Of a stretch of 64,000 nt of DNA, positions 42,966-55,040 are shown piece after piece; position 1 is the first letter of the stretch, and each line of letters opens with the position of its first letter. Location of the stretch: positions 1 through 64,000 of the forward strand of contig JBAMJV010003840.1 of NCBI GenBank assembly GCA_037951105.1, read 5' to 3'. Under the pieces are notes generated by a model. It was not told where the DNA came from and did not search any database. It saw only the letters and a list, made by a program, of their open reading frames with translations. The DNA comes from Echinarachnius parma. Lineage: Eukaryota > Echinodermata > Echinoidea > Clypeasteroida > Echinarachniidae. A program made the position numbers and the translations under genes.

Positions 42966-43849
42966 AAAATAATGATTCAATAGAGATATTGTAGGGATTC
43001 ATTTTGTACATTTCACCCCTTTTATTAGTTGGCACTTGCTATGCCACTTCTTCACCTATGTTCATGACCATTGGTATTTAGTTCAGGTTATTCTATTATA
43101 CTCATCCCCTTTGTTACCTCACTCCTTTCTTCTATTCAGTTATTTCAACCAGCTCATTCAGGTCTATTTCTACTCTAGTGTTTACTTTTGGCATCCTGAC
43201 CACCTGACTCTGTCTGGCTATTTCTTATCTTATCCTCTGCCCCTTCTCTCTCTCTTTCTGCCTATCTCTTACTCTCACTTTGTCTGAATGATGCATACCT
43301 TTTCTATTGTGTTTGATCATCTTTTCTCATCCTCGTCTTCTCATTATCACATTCCTTTATCCTCATCTGTCATTGGTTATTTTGTAGAATAAGGTTAGTT
43401 CATTTCAGTTGTAGGTGTGTTCTCTTTTGGTTAATTTGCATATCGTATTCTTTTGTTATTTGTGTATATATTTGGCAGCTTTGCCTTTATTAAATCAGTG
43501 CACAACCAGACTTATTCGTGTCAACGCTTCACTTCTGTTCTCCTTAGTTCTACTATATGTTCCTGTGTGTATCCTGTATATTTGATTTGCTGCTGAGTTT
43601 GACTCGTATTATTTAACCAGTTATAGCCTGTACTACTCCAATCCACGTTTACCCGTATTAGTTACCCGTTCATTTCCCTGCCCCACAATATCATCAACAA
43701 CTTTTTAAAAACCTATTCAGATTGTGACTGTCGTGTGGATGAAACAGTTTCACACCCAGCTATGTGAAATACTTGTGACATAATATACTTGTCAGTATTC
43801 TTCCAAATGAATTCATACCGATAGAATAACACATTCAGCTAAACAAATT
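42966..43849. other. Unassigned pyrimidine-rich stretch
   Basis: No gene was recognised; TC-rich on the plus strand, especially 43,080-43,340. The segment ctttattaaatcagtgcacaac near 43,485 could be the end of an LTR-type element but no partner was found. About 43,735-43,850 resembles 25,495-25,610. Confidence 0.35.
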
Positions 43850-43989
43850 CAAAGTTTTGCCAGTTTATGAATTGTATAATGCTACAACCTTGGTATTTGT
43901 ATGTATATGTATTCTAAGAACTTATTGCCTGCAAACTTTCATTGTTTATTTAATCGTAATATTGATATACATTCCCATAATACAAGAGG

Positions 43990-44445
43990 AAAACTCAACT
44001 ATCGTTCTGTTTATGGTCAGTAATCCATCTCACGTACATTGATATCTTATAATGGACCACTTTTATGGAATAATCTCCCAGAAAATATCAAAAATGTTAA
44101 TTCACTCAATTCATTTAAATTGAAATATAAAGAGTATCTATTGAATAATTTATGATATACATGTATTAAGCTAGATAATTTTGAAATATATCCAACCTAT
44201 GTTAATTTGTAAATTATATATGTAATTATTCCTAAGCTCCTCCTTTTCTTTCTACATTATGTTGTTATTCTCATGGGGCTATGCTATAAGTCAAATTTGA
44301 CTTTTTATAGCCTCCCACATTTTCACAATGTACATGTAGTGTTACTTCTTTGTTTGTATTTTATTGTTTTTATCCTTTGTAAATAATGACATGTATATAT
44401 GTTGATGATGTGGAAAATAAAGTTCAATTCAATTCAAGTTCAATT
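43990..44445 (+). mobile_element. 3' end of a LINE
   Basis: Conceptual translation around 44,035-44,152 gives the typical end of a LINE reverse-transcriptase polypeptide (SYNGPLLWNNLPENIKN, then FKLKYKEYLLNN and stop), preceded by shifted fragments. The 3' UTR ends in AATTCAATTCAAGTTCAATTC-like short repeats, as expected for CR1-type elements. Not the same family as 40,046-41,717; closer in its tail to 49,263-53,625. Confidence 0.7.
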
Positions 44446-44449
44446 CAGC

Positions 44450-45322
44450 TAAAGATAAATATAGTATTTGGATATACATTTTTAAACAAAATCCCTTACC
44501 ATTGAAATTGGGACCAGAAGGCGAACATATGCAATTGAGTTATTCAACAAATATGCCATCAGAAATAGAAACACAATATCTAAAAGCTAGATTTTCAAAT
44601 AAACAGTCCACATGTCGGAACCTTTCATGCAATATATTATGCCATAAATGTTGGGTTTAGTATGCCTGGTCTTATATTTTTGAATGTTGTTATTGGTCTC
44701 CACTACCAAATTCACAACTATATAAAAAACGTTTTCTAAAAAAAAAGTATCCTTAATACCAGTCTTGATACTGGTCAGAGTCCTTATATAAGTGTACAAT
44801 TATAAGCAGGAATATCATGGTTCGCCTGTATTATGAAATATAAAATGTTCTGCATGTAGTTCCTTATCAATATGAGGTCATCGAAATAAAGTAAACTCAC
44901 ATATTTCAAGCTTCCGTATCTGAATTGAATATCCCTTGATTCTTTAGTCCCAGATTTGTTGCGATCGGGTGCTTTTTGTAATTTTGTCATCACATCTTAA
45001 TAAATAATCCATAATCAAATGGAATAGAGTATATACACTGGTATTCAGTTATTCTGCATGATGATAGGGCCTGTGACGTATACCATGTCCATGGTAACAG
45101 CGTCAGATGCATTACCTACAGAGCTATCGAGCTGTTCTGCTGTGCACTACAACATTCATAATTATGATATAGGGGCTGGCCTGTTCATCGTATTGTACAT
45201 TAGTATTGAGCTTATAGATCATGGAATAGCAATTAATAACTGCAGGCATTACGCATAACGCTGTAACCATGGTACCATTTACCCCTTGCATGTAACAATA
45301 TTGAAGGGAAAGATCCAATATA
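44450..45322. repeat. Duplicated block, 'empty' sister of the 25.6-28.5 kb region
   Basis: About 44,450-44,735 matches 25,610-25,756 plus 27,713-27,735, and about 44,760-44,965 matches 28,335-28,510, with nothing between. About 45,235-45,322 matches 32,130-32,220. No gene. Confidence 0.75.
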
Positions 45323-46422
45323 CAGAGTGTATACAAAAAAGGTACCGGTACTCGAAGTTCAAAGGTAAATAATTTCAAAATTATATATTTCCATACCATG
45401 AAATTAATATAGATGTAAAGGGTAACTATTTAGCCTTCATTTGATACCTTTCCTGAATCAGCAGTGCCACACATTGCTGAGTTCTTTGTTGTTGAAGGTG
45501 ACCGGTGCAAAACCCACTTTGTGCAAATTTTTGCTAATCATTCGATTTCTTTGAATTAATGGTGCTATGTAAATAAATCACTTTTAACATGTTTTATTGT
45601 ATTTGTGAATGAATGAATCATTGAATTGAATACATTTACTAATCATGCATGACTGAGTATTGTTATTGAACATTTGCGCCAGTGGACATCCACCAGAATG
45701 AAATTTTGATGTTAATATCGGTCGTCAAAAATTGACAGTTGGATAAAACTTTGTGCAAATGATCGGACAATTTTTCTTTCATAATGGTTGGGAGCATGTA
45801 CCTTCATATGATACATGAATATGGTCAGTACCTCAGTTGAAAGAACAAATCGATAGGTGCATAGAGTATTTAGACAGATCTGGTGGGTCCAAGACCTGCA
45901 GTGCATCTGTCCATCGTCTTTTCGCTCTCAGTGATAGACTACGGGAAGTCTTTGGGAAACGTGGGGAAAGGGTAATTATTGTGCCTAATCATGAAGTGGG
46001 ATGGTCACCAATGTCCCCTGTTTTAACACCTTGTGATTTAATTATGTTGGAACATTATTTTAACGAACAAGGTGTTTCCCTCTCCTCCTCATGACCTGGA
46101 AGATGTGTCGGCCACATTCGACACAAGATGGATGTTCTGGACACACAAAACAAACAGCGACTTAAATCATGCAACATTTAAGTGTGGCACCATTGATTTC
46201 ACTTTGTATTCATTATTCAAAACTTGCAAAAAGTGGGTTTCGCACCTGTCCTCTTCAACAACAAAGAACTTAACGATGCGTGGCACTGCCGATTAAAAAA
46301 AAGTATCAAATGAAAGCTAAATAATTACTCTTTACATCTATATCACTTTTATGGTATAAGAATGTATTATTTTGAAATAATTGACCTTTAAACTTCGAGT
46401 ACCTTTTTTTTAATACGCTCTG
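45323..46422. mobile_element. Tc1/mariner-superfamily relic with inverted repeats over 200 bp
   Basis: Termini CAGAGTGTATACAAAAAAGG and its imperfect reverse complement (CCTTTTTTTTAATACGCTCTG). Arms can be followed for about 220 bp on each side (to about 45,545 and from about 46,195). The host sequence ccaatata/aatgct is continuous in the sister block at about 32,218. The left target is TA; the right has AA, so the duplication is imperfect. Confidence 0.82.
45837..46150 (+). pseudogene. C-terminal transposase remnant inside the long-TIR element
   Basis: The frame from 45837 includes WSPMSPVLTPCDLIMLEHYF, close to the W-P-SP-LTPCD block around the third catalytic Asp of IS630/Tc1/mariner-type DDD transposases (family knowledge). 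After a shift near 46,085 the remainder PHDLEDVSATF matches the following helix. The N-terminal and central catalytic parts are absent, so it is inactive. Confidence 0.6.
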
Positions 46423-48460
46423 AAGATGCTGCGCCAAATGCATGAAATGTATTATGCTATCACTAATTAATATGCTAGCAGATTCAGCATGCAACAAGGG
46501 CAGACAAATTATGTATGAATAACATCAATTTAGTTCAAACAAAGGGTATCTGACATGAAATAAATAATATATGGAAGTTGCTAGAAATGATAAATTAAAA
46601 TATAACCAAGCGTAACTACCTGCCAAACATAAGAAGGATTCCATCATGATTAAAGTGATCCATTAATTTATTTTCCCCAAATGGAAGAAATTCGTAGAAA
46701 ACGAATAAAGTTTACCAGTGAAAACAGATAAAATTAATGTCTGATTTGACCCTGATCGTTCATGTTAAGTATTTAATTCGGGTACTATGGACGATTGAGT
46801 TTCACAAATCAGATACTCTTGACTACGGTCAGAAACCATCTATAGACGCTCTTAAATTCAATCTTAAATGTATCCATGATTTTGGAGACATTTGAAAAAT
46901 CAAAACCCATTTTAGTCTTTGATCTGTTACCATAAGCCAAACAACAACGTACACGAGAAGTGGGAAAGCTCCAAGTGATTTTGATTGAAATTATTCAGTT
47001 GTTCAAAGTTCAAATCGACTTCACCTTAATATTGATCAAAGTGGAAAATATAAACAGCACACAAGATTCTCAACAAAAGTTCAAAGTGTCATCACTCTAA
47101 CTTTTTGCTCAGATTATGTTATCATCATTGAGTGAGATTTCCCTAGTTTGCATGGTCTTGAAGCTTGATTTGAATTGTTTTCGAGTTAGTATCTCATCCG
47201 GAATACTACTCAACCAACTTAAACAACTATAGACAATTTGTCTGACATATAAATCTTTCATCATCCAGTACTTACAAAATGATTGCAGTCTACCATGTTC
47301 TGCTTAATCAAACCAGAATATTCGTCAAAGCTTTGTTCATATTGAAATTAAGATTAATATGTAGTTCCTCATTCATACCTGGTTATTAAAGTGAATCCAA
47401 CTTTATTATTCCAAGCTTGTCGAAGCACGAATACAACTTCTGTGTAGGGCCCTAACTTAATAAGTCTTTCTGCTAATCAAAAATCCCTCGCTCGATTGTC
47501 ATTAATATACTGGTAAGTTATTCGTGATAGTCTCCAAAATTGGATAATGCAACTTTCAAATGATCCAAAACATACAGAAAATCCAAAAGATGTGCAGTAT
47601 TTCTTCAGGTATTCTTGCAAACAGTTTTGCTAGGCATTGCAAACACACCAATTATGAGCAGTTTGTGATTATGTTCATGATATATTGTACTGAACAGTCG
47701 CGCCGCACCTAATTTTGGAACCAAAATCATTACCATGCACACGAGGACGTCAACAGCTTTTCAAAAGTCCGGACGAGGCATTGCAAGGGTGTGAAGCGAC
47801 GGAGCGGGGGAGTGTGGGAGTTTTTATATTTTTAAAATTTGAAATTGCGCGATTTGGTGCATACCTCAGACAGAAATTACACATAATATGTAGTGCAAGC
47901 TATGGAATCAAACATAAATTATATGAAACAATAGGGGGGGGGGGATCCCCTCCACTTTCAAATGTGGGGGTGGGGGCATGACACCCCCCCCCCCCCCCCC
48001 CCCCACCTGTTTACATCCATGCATGTACATCATGCATGAATCAAGGCCAAAAAGGAAAGATAAACACTACATGAATAGCAAATCTTATGCTTGGTTGCTC
48101 TCAGGTATTTGAACGTTTGTAAAGGCAAATCTTTTTATCGGTCGACTATATACCAAAAATTTAAAAAAAGCATTTAATTGAGTTGAAAGACATTTTGAGG
48201 ATACAATTTGTATGTGTGATTGTGTGCACAAAAATATGTTTTCAGTGGTGCTAAAGCAATACAAAAAAAAAGGAAAATGGAGATTATGAGAAATAAAGGT
48301 AGACACAGACACGGAAGGGGGGGGGGGGGTAGAGACTAGATTTTCAGCTGTGGGAATTATTAGTTAACATTATGTTACAATGTAGGCCTACAGTTTGTTT
48401 CTATTTATTTCTTCATTCAGTTCTTGTTTGTAAATTAACATAGTGACTAATCCTGAAAGG
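46423..48460. repeat. Duplicated block without a TRIM gene
   Basis: Mosaic of segments homologous to 32,225-32,350, 7,470-7,530, 4,140-4,830, 7,600-9,060 and 32,690-33,000. It contains poly-G (about 47,936-47,943), poly-C (47,982-48,004) and poly-G (48,319-48,328) runs. No gene. It preserves an empty TTAA for the MITE at 4195-4686. Confidence 0.65.
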
Positions 48461-48724
48461 AATATAAGACACAACATAATAACTACATCAAGCCTCCACA
48501 CTGGCTCATTCGGGCAAGTAAAATCATCCATTTTGAAGTTTTAATTGCCCAAATGTGAAATATAATTGCCCTCTTACTTTATCAAATTACATTGTTCTCT
48601 ATATTGAACAATAATTTAGTTGCCCGGTCAGGCAAGCAAATCAAACAATTTATGTCATTTTACTTTCCCGACACCAATTTTCACTTGCCCCGGGCAATGG
48701 GCAAATGCTAGTGTCAAGCCCTGA
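48461..48724. other. Unassigned stretch
   Basis: No gene. The repeated words 'ttgccc' and 'gggcaa' every 40-60 bp (48,515-48,700) suggest a degenerate short repeat. Confidence 0.35.
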
Positions 48725-49190
48725 CTACATAATAGAGGTATTGTGGCACGATGGGATAAGCTTGACTTCCAATCGCCAATCACGGGAGCCGAGTTCGAAC
48801 CTGCCTGTCGATGCTCCGGCAAGACACCTAATCCACTTGGCTGCTCTCAATCCAAGAATATAAATGGGTACGTGGTCTGGTGTTAATTAGCATGTAGTGC
48901 CCTGATCAACTCGGGCTAGTATGCTCCAAAGGACTGAGATGGTGCACAAGATAATTGCACGAGTTTGAAATGTACCTGATTTCCAAGGGTAATGATAATA
49001 CAGCACTTAGAACCCTGTAATGGGCTGAGGGCGATTTTGCCCCCTAATTTTCAAAATAGCCCCCTGAATTCAGTAGATAGCCCCTTAAATTACCATAGGG
49101 TATACTGTGAAATATTTTGTGATATCCATCAGATTGAAAGTAGCCCCCTAAAATAAAAAATAAAAATTCCTGCTGAGCACTTTATAAATA
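48725..49190 (+). mobile_element. tRNA-derived SINE, second family, interrupted
   Basis: A polymerase III type promoter: box A-like TGGCACGATGGGATAAGC and box B CGAGTTCGAACC. The body shares gatgctccggcaagaca and ggagtggagatggtgcac-like sequences with other tRNA SINEs. Near 49,020 about 150 bp rich in 'agccccct' repeats interrupt the unit before the tail (agcacttta taaataaa). Confidence 0.65.
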
Positions 49191-49806
49191 AAATATTTTA
49201 TTATTTTGTATATCTTCTTCTTGTTATAAAGCAGCAACGCTTCTATGGAATGTTACACACAACATTCAATTCAATTCAACATTTATTTCAGATAAAAGTC
49301 AGATACAAATGTGTACAGTTACAATGTAACAGGTAGCACCTATAAGAAGCACGAAGCTTGTCGAGTAAGGGCACCCGGCATGTTATAGTAATTAAGAGAT
49401 ACACTATCACAATTAAATACAATATAATATTATAGAGTAAAATGCATACAAAATGCAGAACGTTAATTTACAAAACAAAAAAAAAAACAAAAAAAAAAAA
49501 TTTAAACATTACAAAAAATAATAATTCGCAAAGGAAACAATATAAATATAACACTAAGCAATACTAATCTAACAAATTAAAGCAACAACTAAAACAACAC
49601 GATGTTTACATATTTACCAAACAACACGAAACATGACAAACGGGTATACGTGATTTCAATAAAATAATAATAATGTTATTAAAATGTAATCAAAAGAAAG
49701 ATTGGCAAGTCATAACAAATGGAATCATATTGAAAGAGTAATGATAGACAAGATGGGTACATATAAATAAGATGCAACACGCACAATACAAAATTTTCAA
49801 AGCAAG

Positions 49807-52800
49807 TTATTTGGGGTTGTTCAAGTTTGCCTTTAATATTTTCCTAAAGTTGTTATAACTTAAGTGTTTAATTCCTTCTTCTATGTTGTTCCAAATATTA
49901 ACACCATGATACCTTATAGACTGTTTCTGTGAAAAAGCTGTTCTAAATAAATGGGGCCGATAATTTTCCCTTTTTCTAGTATTGATCGTATGTACATTAA
50001 ACTGTTTAACAAAGAGATCTAAAAATATGCTAGGAATCAAATCATGATTCATTTTAAACATAAAAATTGCTGTTTTAAAGACTATCAATTTTTCTAATGA
50101 AAATGTTTTTAATTCAATAAATAATGGGTCACAATGAGCTAGATAATGGGCACCAGAACAAATTCTAATGACTCTTTTCTGCAATATTTGTATCTTATTT
50201 AAACGAAATTTGCTTGCTCTTCCCCAAATAAGCGTGCAATAGTTAAGGTGAGGCAAAACCAAGGTATTGTAAAGTAAAAACAAAATATGAGAAGGTAAAA
50301 TGGACTTTAATTTATTTAGTACGCCAATATTCCTGCTCATTTTTGATGAGGTGCATAAAATGTGTCTATCCCAATTAAGTTTATTATCAATTATTAATCC
50401 AAGGAAGTTAGTATAATCCACTTGTGGTATTTGTTCATTATCAATTTTCAAAATAACATTATCAATGCTTCTTGTTTTATTAAAATTAAATATCATACAT
50501 TTTGTTTTTGAGGTGTTAATCAATAATTTATTCGCTTTAAACCAATTCGATATATTTACAAGTTCATTATTTGTTTTAATTATCAAAGAATTTACATCAT
50601 CATCCGAAAGAAAGAGTGTTGTGTCATCAGCATATAGAACATACTTAAAAAGACTAGACGATTGAACAAGATCATTTAAGTACAAAAGAAAAAGTAGTGG
50701 TCCTAGTATGCTCCCTTGTGGTATACCTGTTGTAATATTAGTGATAGTGGAGTTTGATCCCCTAAAATGAACATATTGTCTACGATCTTGTAAGTAAGAT
50801 GCAAACCATTGGTAAGCAACGCCCCTAATACCAAATGCTGATAACTTTTGTAATAAAATGGCGTGATTCAGAGAATCAAAAGCTTTGCTTAAGTCAATAT
50901 AAATACCAACAGCTACCTCACCACGATCAATGAATGATGAGATTAATTCAGTGGCATACAATAAAGCTAATTCAGTTGAGTGATTCGGGCGAAAACCAAA
51001 CTGTTGGGGCGTGAGTAGATTATGAGATACAAGATACTTATAAAGTCTGTTATATACAATGCGTTCCAGGACCTTTGAGAGAGTAGGGAGGAGTGAGATT
51101 GGGCGATAATTATTCAAAGTATTCACGTCACCAGATTTATAAACAGGAATTACTTTACTAAATTTCATTGCTTCTGGAAATTGGCCACTTACTAAAGATA
51201 AATTACAAATGTGCGTAAATGCTGCGCATATATATTGAGTAATATCTTTTATAAAACACGAATTCATACCATCTACACCAGTAGCATAACTTCGTTTTAA
51301 GTTCCCAATTATCTTGGAAACCTCATTTTCATTTGTTGGAAACATATACAAAGAATCCATAGGATAATCTTGTGATAGAAAGTCTCTAAAATTACATTGA
51401 GTTGGTTGCATTTTAGCAGCAATACTTTTACCAATATTACCGAAGAAATTATTAAATGCATTTGCAATTGACTCATTATCCACTATTTTCCGTTCATTAA
51501 TCATAATGAAAGATGGTAAAGTATGGCTTTTTTTAGTACCAAGTAGTTCTTTGATTATTGACCAGGTTCGCTTTAAGTCTGATGCGCTATCTTGTATTTT
51601 CTTTGCAATGTATAATTTCTTCGATAATTGTATGATAGCATTCAATTTATTTCTATATTTAGTATATTTCAATCGATCAGTTACTGACTTCGAGGACATA
51701 TATTTCTTATATAAACGTTGCTTTCGATTGATCGAATGGATGATCCCTTTTGTTATCCAGGGTTTTTTAGGACAATATTTCCTTTTTTTCACAGACTCTA
51801 TGATCGTATGTTTTTCACACACATTATGTAGTACTTCAACAAGCTGTTCATATGCTACATTAACATCACTACTGTTCAAAATCAAGCTAAAATCTAAATT
51901 ACTTAATTCCTCTTTCATAGAATTCATATCAATTCGTTGTCTATTACTATAATCAAATAATTTGCTCGGGAGAGGATCAGTGACCTGTGTAATTTGAAAT
52001 ACCGGAAAATGGTCCGACACATCTGTATACAATAAACCAGAATTAATGGGATTTTTATATACATTTGTAAACACATTATCAATACAAGTTGATGAGTGGG
52101 TAGTAACACGGGTCGGCTTCGTAATCAAAGGTCTGAGGCTGCATGATAATAATGTATTGAGAAATCGTTCAGTATCTTCATGAGAGGAGTGTTTAAGCAA
52201 GTCAAAATTGAAGTCTCCGGTCAAGTAGCACTGCTTACTTTCATTAGATATCTTTTCAACACAAATCGATAGTGAATCAATAAATTCATCTGAGTTTGAG
52301 TTTGGAGCTTTGTATATAACCCCTACAATAATATTCTTCTTTGTTTCTCGCTCAAGTTCAATAAAAAGAGTATCGACTGTGTCGGTAGAAAATTGAAGAT
52401 CAGGCCGTTCTTTTACCTTAAACTTGGGATTTATATACAAGCATACACCTCCACCCTTTCTGTTTTCACGGTGTTTATGAAAAAAATTATAATCAAAGAG
52501 TTTATACATCGAGGGTACATTTTTCTCAAACCACGTTTCCGTGAAAGCATACACATCAAACTTATGTTCAAGCGATGCAAGCAAACTTTGAATGTGAAAA
52601 TATTTTGAAGGAAAACTCTGTGCGTTTAAGTGAAATAAGGATATATTTTCCTTTGTATTATTCACAGTAAAAGCTTCATTAAATTCATCACTAAAATAAT
52701 ATTGACATGGGGTATCATAATGTTCTAAATCAATCCCACCATCCTCTGAGTTCAATGAGAAAATATCAAATGCTAGGTCATTCAATCGTAACAAATCAAT

Positions 52801-53022
52801 ATTTTCATTGCATCGAAAGAAAACGCGCAGGATGTCATTGTATTCTTTATCATCTATAACATGATTGAATGGAAATTCATTTGCAAAACAATATGGACAC
52901 ACCCAATCGTTATCAATTGAAATTTGTTCGTTAGCACAATTTGTATGTGCTTGTCTAGAGCATTTACATTGACATCGTAACTGATTCCTTTTCATAGTTT
53001 TATCACAAACAAAACACTTCAT
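49807..53022 (-). CDS. LINE ORF2: PHD-like finger, APE endonuclease, reverse transcriptase
   Basis: An uninterrupted frame of 1071 residues. Residues 1-50 form a PHD-like zinc finger (C3, C6, C17/C19, C21, H26, C29, C42, C45). The apurinic-type endonuclease domain (about 125-345) has LFHLNAQSF, the TETW catalytic block, TGDFN and the final SDHFPVF. The reverse transcriptase (about 600-880) has FRPNHSTELALL, IDLSKAFDSLNH, GIPQGSILGPLLF and the YADD catalytic box at about residue 796. The C-terminal region (LPHLNYCTLIWG, NYRPHLFRT, IRYHGVNIWN) is standard. It would nick target DNA and copy the element RNA. Coding integrity suggests recent insertion. Confidence 0.93.
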   Translation of the reverse strand: MKCFVCDKTMKRNQLRCQCKCSRQAHTNCANEQISIDNDWVCPYCFANEFPFNHVIDDKEYNDILRVFFRCNENIDLLRLNDLAFDIFSLNSEDGGIDLEHYDTPCQYYFSDEFNEAFTVNNTKENISLFHLNAQSFPSKYFHIQSLLASLEHKFDVYAFTETWFEKNVPSMYKLFDYNFFHKHRENRKGGGVCLYINPKFKVKERPDLQFSTDTVDTLFIELERETKKNIIVGVIYKAPNSNSDEFIDSLSICVEKISNESKQCYLTGDFNFDLLKHSSHEDTERFLNTLLSCSLRPLITKPTRVTTHSSTCIDNVFTNVYKNPINSGLLYTDVSDHFPVFQITQVTDPLPSKLFDYSNRQRIDMNSMKEELSNLDFSLILNSSDVNVAYEQLVEVLHNVCEKHTIIESVKKRKYCPKKPWITKGIIHSINRKQRLYKKYMSSKSVTDRLKYTKYRNKLNAIIQLSKKLYIAKKIQDSASDLKRTWSIIKELLGTKKSHTLPSFIMINERKIVDNESIANAFNNFFGNIGKSIAAKMQPTQCNFRDFLSQDYPMDSLYMFPTNENEVSKIIGNLKRSYATGVDGMNSCFIKDITQYICAAFTHICNLSLVSGQFPEAMKFSKVIPVYKSGDVNTLNNYRPISLLPTLSKVLERIVYNRLYKYLVSHNLLTPQQFGFRPNHSTELALLYATELISSFIDRGEVAVGIYIDLSKAFDSLNHAILLQKLSAFGIRGVAYQWFASYLQDRRQYVHFRGSNSTITNITTGIPQGSILGPLLFLLYLNDLVQSSSLFKYVLYADDTTLFLSDDDVNSLIIKTNNELVNISNWFKANKLLINTSKTKCMIFNFNKTRSIDNVILKIDNEQIPQVDYTNFLGLIIDNKLNWDRHILCTSSKMSRNIGVLNKLKSILPSHILFLLYNTLVLPHLNYCTLIWGRASKFRLNKIQILQKRVIRICSGAHYLAHCDPLFIELKTFSLEKLIVFKTAIFMFKMNHDLIPSIFLDLFVKQFNVHTINTRKRENYRPHLFRTAFSQKQSIRYHGVNIWNNIEEGIKHLSYNNFRKILKANLNNPK

Positions 53023-53241
53023 GTTAACTCAACACAAAGTGACAACACGACATGAACGATAGACGAAAACAATAACAATGAATGTAGGTGAATGTAAAAA
53101 CACCAAAATTTATAATACAGAAATGAAAATTGGTGAATAAGCGTCTGAACTGAAAAAACACCACTGATTACGTTTATGCGTTCACATTATATAATTTGTC
53201 AAACGGGCAGATAGAATTGGTCATACCTGTAAAGTCCATGT

Positions 53242-53620
53242 TCATGTTTTATCGGCTATGTCTTTATCAGAGGAGAGAGTCATGATTTTGTTGTCTCTTG
53301 TCCGCACTTTGACTCTCCCATCTTGTGTCCAGACTTTGTTGTGCGGGGCTGGGTATTTTTGCCGTGCTTTGCGTAGCCATGATTGACGTTTTGGTGTCAG
53401 GTTCTCGTGGATGAAGGTGTTCGTTCCTTTGAGGTTCTTTCTTGCATCGTAGATGCGAGCTCGAGGTCCGTACCTCGAGAATTTGACGATGACAGGACGC
53501 GTCAAAGGGCGGCCATGTTGATTCTTCCTTCCCGGTCTGCCGATGCGATGACTCCTGTCGATGTCGAAAGCGTCGATGTCGACCTTGAGCTTCTCCTTTG
53601 CCAAATCGCGGATGAGGGCA
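53242..53620 (-). pseudogene. LINE ORF1, 5' truncated
   Basis: About 125 residues matching the C-terminal part of LINE ORF1 nucleic-acid-binding proteins: a HRIGRPG motif, PRPVIVKFSRY-like block, FIHENLTPKRQ and WTQDGRVKVRT. The upstream coding part is missing; the frame ends near 53,625. It is separated from ORF2 by about 220 bp. Confidence 0.75.
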
Positions 53621-53625
53621 TTGGA

Positions 53626-55040
53626 AAAGTTTACATGATAGTTATACCCTATATAACATATAACATTGCAGTGAACGAATTGTATCGGGTTCTAAGTTGT
53701 TCAGGTTCATGTTCGGGTTACCGGGTTGGAAAAGGATAGGACACTCGTAGTCTCGTAGATGATATGGTTGGCAGTTTAATTAACTACATAATACTCATCA
53801 TCGCAATGATGTCTGCACGAACATTACGTATTTGTACCGTAGCTGACTCTGAGTTTCACCAAATTTCATTCAAGAGATCCAAACCCATCTATTATAATCT
53901 TTAAATAAACAAACCTGCTGTAAAAATCGCTCCATATATACAGCCTTTACACAAATTCACAAACAAAATATATTTTGTTGCCCTTAACAAAAAGGTACCC
54001 TAGCTATTTGTCACGTTTCACACAAACTGTCATGATAGTTATACCCTATATTCTCTCTACTCCAAACATGGATAATCATGAACTATTATACACTTTTTTC
54101 AATTTCTGTGAATATTTCATGTTCTCGAACACACGCAAAATTATGCCATTAAAATGATCGTCATGCGCAGGGCTGGGAGATGATTGGGGAAATATGGTAA
54201 TCATGTAAACTTTTCCAAGAGAAGCATGTATAGTGCATTATTGTCATTTCATTTGGCGCTCAGGGTGTCAGGGGGTTAATACACAAGGAGAGAAGAGGTC
54301 TTGTGAATTGAATGGAATTTAAGTGGTTTATTGAGCACAATTGGATTAAAACAGCTCGATACCATTCGTGCAAATATGAATATAGACATATTACAGTGCT
54401 CTTTTTTTAATGTTGTGACTGTATTATAAATGCACGACTACCATGCAAGGGGGTGTCAATGTGAAGTGACAGTTAGGGCCGGGGGATGAGGGGGAAACAG
54501 ATGGGCCCTTCTTTCAATACACTTCCCAACTATAGGCTCCCCCCCCCCCCTTTTTTTGGCTTAGTTAGTTTCTCACAGCTCAATATAACACAAATGTCTA
54601 TGGCGTCTCTAATTCACGATCACCGGAGAAATGCTTGGAGTCTCAATCACGCCGATGTTTGTGTGCATTGTGAGCGACGTATATTAATGCGATGATACGC
54701 TCATTGAAAAGTTATTTTCCTCAACCCCCCCCCCCCCCCCCCCGCCCTTATTTGTTACCATGTTTTACCAAGCATTATTGCACACTCTAACACACTAATG
54801 CACACACGCGCACATTAACCTTTTTGTTAAAAGGGTCTAGTTACATTGTCAAAATCCTCAAACATATATTTGTTTCGGACAATAGCGTTTCCAACATATA
54901 CCTCATTGTATTCGTATTACCAATAGAAGTATGGAGCAGGTTTTTTTTTTTTTTTTTTTTATTTCCCTTACGTTCGAAAGATATTTACGATTGAAGTGCT
55001 CGGATTGTAATCATCCACTCGAAAGTTAAAACCGTGTACT
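53626..55040. other. Unassigned stretch left of the satellite
   Basis: No gene. The string ggaaaagtttacatgat at the LINE 5' junction (53,622-53,638) recurs inverted at about 54,201-54,218, and catgatagttataccctat recurs at 53,636-53,655 and 54,031-54,050. Poly-C runs lie at about 54,540-54,550 and 54,726-54,743, and a poly-T run of about 22 at 54,939-54,961. Confidence 0.45.

Larger units (their letters stand above)
49263..53625 (-). mobile_element. CR1-like LINE, nearly full length
   Basis: Minus-strand non-LTR retrotransposon of about 4.4 kb with ORF2 intact and ORF1 truncated. The 3' end has a short-unit tail (TTGAATTGAATTG, plus-strand 49,263-49,278) like CR1-group elements. The 3' UTR of about 540 bp is AT-rich. 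The 5' junction is at about 53,625 inside ORF1. Confidence 0.87.

Noticed and set aside
42503..42967. 154-codon plus-strand frame
   Set aside because: It runs through a hairpin element and a TTAA MITE fragment; no domain.
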